8,037 nt of DNA, taken from positions 1 through 8,037 of the forward strand of contig BNXD01000061.1 of the NCBI GenBank assembly GCA_025999315.1. The letters are read 5' to 3'. Every line of letters starts with the position of its first letter. Within the stretch, counting starts at the first letter, position 1. Made by a program: the position numbers and the translations under genes. This stretch comes from Bacteroidia bacterium (GTDB taxonomy: Bacteria; Bacteroidota; Bacteroidia; Bacteroidales; Rikenellaceae). This document shows, one piece after another, positions 1 through 7,800 of the stretch. The notes below the pieces were generated by a model, which made no database searches, was not told the DNA's origin, and saw only the letters and a list, made by a program, of their open reading frames with translations.

Positions 1-118
1 GTATATTCCGTTTTGGAGTATTGCTGGTAATTGGTCTTTTCGTTGACGACCTCCTGCAGGACCACCGGCTTGGACGACCAGCTGTATTGGCCCAGGTAAC
101 AATTCAGTTGGCTGGCCG
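1..118 (-). repeat. Inverted exact copy of an internal piece of the first RHS gene
   Basis: Comparing base by base, position i here is the complement of position 3490-i for all 118 bases, with no mismatch. The match stops at 119, where a is found instead of the expected g, and then fails at 121, 122 and 123. Read on the minus strand it encodes the same peptide as residues 664-703 of the RHS protein at 1382-4816. The + strand frame of the following ligase gene has stops at 28-30 and 97-99 inside this piece, so the piece is not part of that gene. The repeat begins at the first base of the window, so its true left limit is unknown. It could be an assembly or amplification chimera, or the edge of a real inverted duplication. 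Confidence 0.97.
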
Positions 119-119
119 A
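118..119. other. Breakpoint between the inverted RHS fragment and the ligase gene
   Basis: Similarity to the RHS gene ends at base 118. From about base 118 onward the + strand reads in frame into a conserved segment of the O-antigen ligase family (D-S-R-A-A-L from 118). The first part of that ligase gene is missing. No insertion-sequence end, target duplication or recombinase site is visible at the join. The abrupt switch is seen directly; whether it exists in the genome is not known. Confidence 0.85.
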
Positions 120-1368
120 TTCGCGGGCGGCGCTGGTGGGGGTGGCGGCAGGGTTGATGCTATGGTTTGCCCCTGCGCTCGGAGGATTTGTACGTCGCCA
201 TCTGATCGTCGTGTCGGTGAGTGCGTTGACAATAGCCGTGATCGCCGGCGTGGCGCTGTTCGGCTACAAACCGGGCTCGGCCAACGCCCGCCTGCTGGTG
301 TGGCGCGTGGGTATCGAGATGGTCGCCCGGCGACCGGCGACCGGCTATGGCGTGGCGTCGTTCCACCGCGTTTATATGCCCCGCCAGGGAGACTATTTCG
401 AGGCGCATCCCGACTCGCCGTGGCGAATGGTGGCCGACAATGCCGTCTACCCCTACAATGAACCGCTGCATGTGCTTATGGACCAAGGTCTTGTCGGACT
501 GATCCTTGTGGCGGCCATCTTCGCGTCCACGCTTCTCTATCGCCCGCCGAAAGAGGGGAGGTGCAGCGCGGTCGACAGCGGCAACACGAAAGGTCGAGCC
601 TCAACTGTCGATACAACAGACAGATCATCAATCGCAAACGAACACAACCGCACGGCGGCGGCCCCTGCTGCCGGCCGTCCCGACGACAACGACCAAAGAG
701 CCGGCAAGGCTGCCCTGACGGCGTCGATCCTCTTCTCGTGCTTTTCATATCCGAGTTACGTCTTCGCACTGTTTTTCCTCTTTCCCGTGCTGCTCGGCTC
801 GCTCGACAGCAAGCCTGTCGGCCGGTTCGCGCTGCCGGGATGGCTCTCGACGACACTGAAAGCGGCTCTGGCGGCAGGAGTTATCTATGGCGCGCGACAA
901 ATCGGCCACTTCAAGGAGGGCGAGCGGCAGGTGGGACGGCTCTTCTCGGGCGATCCGAAAGCAATAAACTATGTAACAGCCTATTACGACCGGCTGCGCT
1001 ACAATCCCGTCTTTAACAACATCTACGCCGTCTGGCTGGGGAGCCGTCCCGAAGCTGCCGACCGCATGCCGCCCAAACATATCGACGGGATGGACCCCTC
1101 ATGCGAAAACTACTGTACTGCAGGCAATTACTACTCCCGCCGCGGCATGTGCGCCGAGGCCGAACGCTGCTACCTGCGGGCCGGGACAATGATCCCCACT
1201 CGCCTGATGCCCAACTACCTGCTGTGGCAACTTTATGCGGACTGCGGCGACACTCTCCGCGCCGCCGCCACCGCCCGCACCGCCCTGCACCAACCGCTCA
1301 AGGTCGAAAACGACTTCACCCGCACCGCCAAAATGCAAATGAAAGAGTTTCTGGAAAATAACGAATAA
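119..1368 (+). CDS. O-antigen ligase/polymerase family membrane protein with C-terminal TPR-like region, 5'-truncated
   Basis: This is the C-terminal part of a Wzy_C/WaaL-type inner-membrane protein, a family that polymerises or transfers lipid-linked glycans on the periplasmic side. Visible family marks are SRAAL just after the breakpoint (121-135), the R-x(3)-W...RPATGYGVASF segment (289-363), and NEPLHVLMDQGLVGL (457-501) followed by a membrane helix. Further hydrophobic segments lie at about 136-195, 202-270, 505-540, 712-800 and 850-890. The soluble C-terminal part has TPR-like helices (about 1120-1310; NYYSRRG, AERCYLRAG). A hydrophilic linker of about 57 residues (541-711) separates two membrane helices and is longer than expected. 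The frame is open upstream of the GTG at 136 as far as the breakpoint, so that GTG is probably not the true start; several N-terminal helices are lost. The exact substrate cannot be told. The RHS gene follows after 13 bases. Confidence 0.8.
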
Positions 1369-1381
1369 AAATATCACAGTT

Positions 1382-4300
1382 ATGAAAAAGATTTTTCTCA
1401 AACTGCTGGCCCTCATGGCTCTGTTGCCCGTTGTCGCAATGGCGGAAGACCCCACGCCCGACCTGATGCCGTACTCAAATCAGACGCCGCAAAATCCCGT
1501 CAACATGACTCCCGACCTCTACTCGGGGCGGGTAAACGTGCAGATCCCGCTGGCCACCATCAGCACGGACGGACTGAACATTCCCATCGCATTGACCTAC
1601 ATTACCTCCGGCATTAAGGTCGAAGACATGGCCTCGTGGGTGGGCCTCGGTTGGAACCTGACCGGGGACGGAAAGATCAGCAAAGTGATCAGAGGGGGAG
1701 GAAGCGATAATAGTCTTGGCGGTAAAGGCTACACAAAATACTCACCCGGATACTCATACAAGAACGGGTACTATGCCGGGTGGTCGCCGGACGATCCTGC
1801 TTCGGAATGGACCGTCAGAAACAGGTTTGGAGAAAGATTATATGGTTTCGCTTCCGATTTCGAGCCGGACCTGTACTATTTTCAGCTTCCGGGAGGAGCA
1901 TCCGGAATGTTCGTATGCGATTACAACGGGATCCCTCATACCATACCGTACCAAAATATTAAGATAGAGCCGCATGATACATACAATACGGGGTTTACCA
2001 TCACCGACCAGAATGGGATACGATATATTTTCGGAGATCTGTCATCATTTCAAGAGACTTCATGGTCGGAAACCGGCAGCAGCAGCAATAACAATCATTC
2101 GCATACATCATGCCTGTATATCAGAAAGATAGAAAAAGGCAACCGGACCATCGTCGAATACTCATATACGGCAGGAAGCAATTATTGGTATGAATCCTAT
2201 AATCATTTCAAATATTTCTCCAAACTTCTCTGGTCATCATCACCGTTTACCTGGGGCAGTCATTATTCTCTGGATCACCGATATGGAGTCAACAGTCCCA
2301 AATATCTGTCCAGGATCAAATGGGCCGGAGGGGTCGTGGACTTTCAGAAGAAAGGCGGCAGAAACGACAAGCCGGAGTTGCCGCTTCTGGATTTTTTCAC
2401 AGTAAAAGATGCTCATAACCAGTTGGTAAAGAAAGTATCATTTCAATATGGGACATTCCCTCCCCGTAACGCGCCATATCTGTATCGCATATACAACAAC
2501 TATCCTGCGAGCAGTGATTATCCCAATGGCAGACAGGAAGAGATTTGTCATTTCGAATACAACACCGCCACCCAGATACCTGCGGATCGCAACACGTTTG
2601 ACGTTGACACATGGGGATACTACAATTGCGCAGGCAACGTCCTCCGTTATCCGCCAATTTATGTCAATGGAACCGCCGCAACCTCCCTCGGGGGGGCCAC
2701 CAAGACGTCCAATTTTGCGGGAGCCAAAGCCAATATCCTGACCCGCATCCACTACCCTTCGGGATCATACACGGAGTTTGTTTATGAACAGAACTACGGA
2801 AAAATGCCTTGGGGGAGTTCGTTTTTATACGTCTATCCCGGCGGGATCAGGATACAGAAAATAATAGAGAGCGAAAACGCATCTTCTACCTCCCGAAAAT
2901 ATGAAAAGACATATTCATACGTATTGGCTAACGGACAGTCCAGCGGTGAGGTTTTCAGAACAAATCCCGTTGCGCGGGCAGTGCCATGTGGAGATGGAGG
3001 CATATACGGTATCAATGAAAGATATCCATACGCCTCTCAGTTGACTGACATTAACGGGCTGTTTATGTCCTACTCCCGGGTCAGGGAGACGCTGCCCGAC
3101 GGATCGAGCAACATTTATGAGTTTTATCCCTACAGCAACTGCCCCGACATCGACACCCAATGCCAGTTGGTTGTCCAGGGAAGGGCCATGTCTGTGCCAT
3201 ACGTGGAGTATGTTACGACATCCAGGGCGTGGGGTCGCGGGATGCTCAAACGTCTCTACAAATACCGACAAAATGGGGAGCTGGTCAGCGCGACAACATA
3301 CAACTACAATTTCAACCTGCCCGACAAAGCAACGATATATGGCGCCGTATTGCGCACCGCCCCGGAAAGACCGGCCAGCCAACTGAATTGTTACCTGGGC
3401 CAATACAGCTGGTCGTCCAAGCCGGTGGTCCTGCAGGAGGTCGTCAACGAAAAGACCAATTACCAGCAATACTCCAAAACGGAATATACCTACGACCAGA
3501 CTTATATGGTCCCCACGCAAATCAGACAATTCGACCAGGAGGACAACCTGACGGAGACGACCATCAAATATCCCTTCAGCTACACTTCGGCCAACACGTC
3601 GAATCCATACAGGAAGATGGTGGACGACAACATCATAACACCGATAGAGACGGTCGTTTGCCGCGTCAGGGCCGGAGAATCGGCCAAAAAAGTCGTCTCG
3701 GGAACGCTCAACCGGTTCGATCTGCACTTCAGGCCTGCGTTCTATCCCGCCGGCGTCAACATCGCCTTGCCGCACAGCACCTGCAAGCTGGCGATAAACG
3801 ATCCCGTTCCGGTCGGCAACTTTACGCCCTCCTATCTGAACGGTTCGGGGCAGCTTGTCTTCGACTCCCGCTACAAGGTTACCGAGACATGCGACCATTA
3901 CGATGTCGACAATAACAGAGTCTCGACCGTTCACGCCGGTGAATACGGTCTGCCTCAATCCTTTTTGTACGATGCCAACGGCAACGTAACAGCGCAGGTA
4001 TCCAATGCCGTCATACGAAAGGCGATACTCACGTATGCCGACACAATTGAAGATTATTCTGATTCGTATGACGAAGGCCATGCGCAAGCCATATTCGACA
4101 TTCCGTTCGGCCAACAGGTGCCCATATGCATATCTATCTATTTACCAAATTTCCCCAATGTGCATACATTCTCTGGAGTTCATTGCGCGATCACTCAATT
4201 GTCCGGAGATTCCGGCTTCAGTTCTATATCCGAGGAGTTGACCCAGAACAGTCGCAATTTTACTGCAAACATGCCAACAGGCCAATATAAAATATCCGTC

Positions 4301-4816
4301 ACCTCGGGACCTGACGATATGGCTATACAGATCGAATGGAGCATATGCTATCGATCTATCATTTCGGTCGAAAAATTCAACCAGGTGTTCCACACCAGCT
4401 TTGAGAACGAAACGGGGGCCATACAGACCCCGAAGGCCAAAACGGGCAGATACGTATACTCGGGACAGTATGCGGCCAATGTTGCCGATCTGCAGCCGGG
4501 AACATACCGCCTCACCTACTGGAAAAGCACCGACAGCGGCAATTCGTGGGTAAAAATGAGCCAGACCGTTTCTATCGCCGCTACCGCTCAAACCCTGTCC
4601 GTCGGCGGAAGTTACTGGATCGACGAGGTCCGCATCATGCCTGCCGGGGCGCAGATGGCCACCTTCACTTACTGTCCCTACGGCAAGACCTCCGAGATGG
4701 ACAACAACGGCCACACGCAATACTGGGAGTACGACGGTCTGGGACGCCTGTTCCGCATCCTGAACAACGACAGGCAGGTGGTCAAGGAGTATCGATACAA
4801 CATCAAACAACAGTAA
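1382..4816 (+). CDS. Secreted RHS/YD-repeat family protein (N-terminal half of a two-gene RHS pair)
   Basis: A complete protein of 1144 residues. The ATG at 1382 gives a clear signal peptide (MKKIFLKLLALMALLPVVAMA, cleavage likely after A21), so export across the inner membrane is expected. There is no Shine-Dalgarno, as usual in Bacteroidota. Residues 46-95 carry the hallmark GRVNVQIPL ... SWVGLGWNL (S85-L93), which resembles the N-terminal region of SpvB/TcB. D159-F177 (EPDLYYFQLPGGASGMF) is another mark of Bacteroidota RHS proteins. The middle is tyrosine-rich, beta-strand-like repeat sequence with degenerate YD motifs, such as YDANGN at 863-868. Residues about 885-1000 form an AT-richer beta domain. 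Residues 1003-1090 (HTSFEN ... WIDEVR) look like a jelly-roll carbohydrate-binding-like module. A good YD repeat (YWEYDGLGR, 1114-1122) lies just before the stop. There is no RHS core or toxin domain. Likely co-transcribed with the next gene, 12 bases downstream; no promoter motif (TTTG/TAnnTTTG) is visible upstream. Function is inferred only. Confidence 0.88.
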   Translation: MKKIFLKLLALMALLPVVAMAEDPTPDLMPYSNQTPQNPVNMTPDLYSGRVNVQIPLATISTDGLNIPIALTYITSGIKVEDMASWVGLGWNLTGDGKISKVIRGGGSDNSLGGKGYTKYSPGYSYKNGYYAGWSPDDPASEWTVRNRFGERLYGFASDFEPDLYYFQLPGGASGMFVCDYNGIPHTIPYQNIKIEPHDTYNTGFTITDQNGIRYIFGDLSSFQETSWSETGSSSNNNHSHTSCLYIRKIEKGNRTIVEYSYTAGSNYWYESYNHFKYFSKLLWSSSPFTWGSHYSLDHRYGVNSPKYLSRIKWAGGVVDFQKKGGRNDKPELPLLDFFTVKDAHNQLVKKVSFQYGTFPPRNAPYLYRIYNNYPASSDYPNGRQEEICHFEYNTATQIPADRNTFDVDTWGYYNCAGNVLRYPPIYVNGTAATSLGGATKTSNFAGAKANILTRIHYPSGSYTEFVYEQNYGKMPWGSSFLYVYPGGIRIQKIIESENASSTSRKYEKTYSYVLANGQSSGEVFRTNPVARAVPCGDGGIYGINERYPYASQLTDINGLFMSYSRVRETLPDGSSNIYEFYPYSNCPDIDTQCQLVVQGRAMSVPYVEYVTTSRAWGRGMLKRLYKYRQNGELVSATTYNYNFNLPDKATIYGAVLRTAPERPASQLNCYLGQYSWSSKPVVLQEVVNEKTNYQQYSKTEYTYDQTYMVPTQIRQFDQEDNLTETTIKYPFSYTSANTSNPYRKMVDDNIITPIETVVCRVRAGESAKKVVSGTLNRFDLHFRPAFYPAGVNIALPHSTCKLAINDPVPVGNFTPSYLNGSGQLVFDSRYKVTETCDHYDVDNNRVSTVHAGEYGLPQSFLYDANGNVTAQVSNAVIRKAILTYADTIEDYSDSYDEGHAQAIFDIPFGQQVPICISIYLPNFPNVHTFSGVHCAITQLSGDSGFSSISEELTQNSRNFTANMPTGQYKISVTSGPDDMAIQIEWSICYRSIISVEKFNQVFHTSFENETGAIQTPKAKTGRYVYSGQYAANVADLQPGTYRLTYWKSTDSGNSWVKMSQTVSIAATAQTLSVGGSYWIDEVRIMPAGAQMATFTYCPYGKTSEMDNNGHTQYWEYDGLGRLFRILNNDRQVVKEYRYNIKQQ
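3372..3489 (+). repeat. Internal partner of the 118-bp inverted repeat
   Basis: This stretch lies in frame inside the first RHS gene (residues about 664-703) and is the exact reverse complement of bases 1-118. The coding frame runs through it without disturbance, and its sequence character (Y-rich, YSK-TEYTYDQ) matches its surroundings. This copy is therefore probably the original and the copy at the window start the displaced one. The centres of the two copies are about 3.4 kb apart. Confidence 0.97.
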
Positions 4817-4828
4817 AGCCATACGGAC

Positions 4829-7800
4829 ATGAAAAAGATATTATTATTAGCCCTGCTGGCGCTCAATGCACATCTGGCGTTTGGTTACAATCTTATCTGC
4901 CCAAGATCGAACATCTTTCCGGGAGAGACGGCCGATATAGGCATGACCGGTCATGATGATGGTAAAAGCTATCTCCTGAAGAAAATCATAGATACGAACA
5001 ACTTGTCGTCATCGATCCTGGTCAGCTCTACACCGACATACAACCCCAATGGATCAATCACATTTTCGGGGCCTTTCGAGTATGGATCATACATGATATT
5101 TATCAGCGAAACGCCGCAGGACATGCCTACGGCACTCATTGCAGGATTAACTCCCAAAGAGCCATTCAACAGTTATGAGTTCACATATGAAGGATATCCG
5201 ATAGTCGTCGACAAAAACGGCGGGACATACGAGGTGTCATTCGGCTCCCAGGGCGCACTTTCGGCCGATGTCCTGAATCAGGCCTTCAGCGAATACAACG
5301 CAGGCGTCGTTGGCGGATTTAAGGGTGAAGGACGCCCTCACATAGAGTTGACGAAGTTAGATAACACAAACTGTTCGGATCATCGCATTAAGGTTACTTT
5401 CGCTCCGGCTATCAATCAGGACCCCTCGATCAGCCAGTCATATCGCCTCGGCATAAAGGGCAGCGGCCCCGATGGAACCTTTATCACATTTTCCCAGCCC
5501 GGAGGCGGAGAATTGGTTCCGTATACCGTTTCATATCGACATACGGGCAACGCCAACTCTTCGCCGATCGACATACTCCTAAGTGGCTCTCAATCCCAGG
5601 TTACATACTACCTTTATAGAGACAACGCATATCTCCAATCATTAACAGGAACGGGACAGCCCCTGACGTTTACCAATATCGCCGCCGAACCGGGTTTATA
5701 CAGAGTGCTTGCCATGTATGGGTTTAGCAGTCATATGATATGGATGAACAGCATTTCGCCATGTCCCTATCTGACCAACGACAATATCTCATATTCGCGC
5801 ACGTATCACGCACCGAACGAATATGTGGAAAACATTACCTATTACGACGACTTCGGGCGCGCGGAGCAGTCGATAGCCATAGGCGGGGCGCCTTCAGGCA
5901 AGGATATTGTGAACTTCACCGAGTATGACAACATGGGGCGGGCCGACGCGAAGTCTTATCTGCCGTTCGCGACCACCTCCATGTTGGGACAGAAAACCAC
6001 CAGTCCCGTCACCAAGCTGCAGAGTTTCTACTCTGCCCAGCTTTCGGGCGATGGCGATGCCGGTTATCCCTATGCCGAGGCTCAGTACGACAACCTGCCG
6101 ACGGGGGTGCTCAAAAGAGAGAGTACGCCCGGCCTCGGCGGCAATATGAACACGGGGCACGTAACCCAATACTCGGCGGCGCTCAACGGGACCTCTTTCC
6201 CGATCAAGAAGTTCATCATCGACAACGACGGGAGCTCGCTCAGATATGCAGGCAACTACGCCGCCAATACACTGACGATCACCCAAAAACAGCAAGCAAG
6301 CAAACATCAGACCCAGATCACGGTAACCAACGGCGAGAACCAGTATACCACCACCGCCAGCACCTACGAAAGCGACGCGGACGAGCTGCCTTCGTTCGAG
6401 TACACCGACTCGTTCGGTCAGGTGGTGGCCCGGGAGGTGCGCGTGTCGGCCACCGACCGCCGGATCAGCTACTATGTCTACGACGATCTGGGGCGGCAGC
6501 GGTACGTCATTCCGCCCGTCGCCGAGATGATGCTCTCCACGGCTGGCAGCTCTTACACCCTGACCAACAATGCCATCAGCGACTACTGCTACTACACCGA
6601 GTATGACCAGCGCGGCCGTGTGGTCAGGCAGTACGCCCCCGGAGCGGGCTACACGCTGACCGTCTACGACGCCAAGGACCGCGTGGTGATGACCCAACGG
6701 GCCGACATGCGCGACGAGAGCGATATAGCCAATAACAAGTGGTTTTTCACCAAGTACGACAAGTACGACCGCCCGGTGATCACCGGCGAGCGCTCCGGCG
6801 GCACCTGGGAGCTGCACCGGGCGGCGTGTGCCAACCTGAGCGGTTACGAGTCGCGAGGCTCCGCAATGCACGGCTACACCAACAGCGTCTACCCGATCAT
6901 CACCGATCCCAATAAAGTCCTGACCGTAACCTACTACGACGACTACAACTGGGTCGACGGCAACCACGCCTTCGTGCCGGGCCAGATCGAGGGCGGCGCG
7001 GCCCAGTCGACCGACACCGAGGGGCTGGTTACGGGCACAAAAAAACGCATCCTGGGCAACAACAACTGGCTTAACAATCCGATCATCGTGGGCGAAAACA
7101 GCTACCAGCTGCCCCTCAACGACCAGTGGATCACCAGTGCGACCTACTACGACCGGGACTACCGCGTGATCCAGACCGTCAGCGACCTCTATCCCGTTGG
7201 GCGCGAGGTGGTCAGCAACCGGCACGACTTCTCGGGCCGCGTCGCCACCGCGCGCGTGGTGCAACAGATGGGACGCAATAACGACAGTTACTACGTGCAA
7301 CAGGGTTACACCAAACGCTTTGACTACGACCCGTGGGGCCGCCTGCTGGACGTCAAAATGGCCGTCGACGGCGACACGGTCGGCGGCGAGGTCACCGTGG
7401 CCCGGCACGAGTATGACGACCTGGGCCGCGTGTGCCACAAATGGCTCCACAACAACCTGGACACCACCACTCTGGCCTACAACATCCGCGGCCAGCTGGC
7501 CGACAGCTACTCGCGCGCGTTCGCCTACTATCTCAACTACGACAAGACACACAACATCAGCGGCGCAACCCCCCGCTACGACGGCAAACTGTCGATGTAT
7601 GACTGGGCCCGAGGCGGCGGACCCAAAGAACTGGGCGAGAACAAAAAGATGTACATACTTGATTATGACCCGCTGGGCCAGCTCACCGCAGCCCGGTCGC
7701 GGCAGGTCGCTCCCAACCAGATATGGACCGGTGTCGACTCCACGCGCAACGAACAGGGCATAACCTACGACCTGAACGGCAACATCCTATCCATCAGTCG

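Noticed and set aside
136..138. GTG as the genuine start of the ligase-family protein
   Set aside because: The frame is open and family-like (D-S-R-A-A-L) upstream of it to the breakpoint, so the GTG is internal to a longer protein that has lost its 5' end.
21..461. An apparent 146-codon + strand gene starting in the repeat
   Set aside because: It runs across the breakpoint in a different frame from the ligase. Its first part is the antisense of RHS coding sequence and its remainder is an out-of-frame, R/G-rich reading of the ligase gene.
1369..1381. Promoter or terminator between the ligase and the first RHS gene
   Set aside because: Only 13 bases separate the genes. No TTTG/TAnnTTTG pair and no hairpin with a T run is visible here or in the 60 bases upstream. 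The 12-base gap at 4817-4828 is equally bare.
2915..4114. A 399-codon open frame on the minus strand opposite the first RHS gene
   Set aside because: It is a shadow of the coding strand. Its peptide shows no family features. Its similarity to the reading at 21-461 is only the 118-bp inverted repeat seen from the other side.
4886..4900. Lipoprotein signal in the second RHS protein (Cys24)
   Set aside because: The residues before Cys24 are N-L-I, which do not fit the usual lipobox with a small residue at -1. An ordinary signal peptidase site after A-F-G fits better.
5894..7552. A 552-codon open frame on the minus strand opposite the second RHS gene
   Set aside because: It lies wholly inside a clearly coding + strand gene with YD repeats. 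Its product is a monotonous V/D/H/G-rich sequence with no recognisable domain or signal, as expected from the complement of GC-rich codons.
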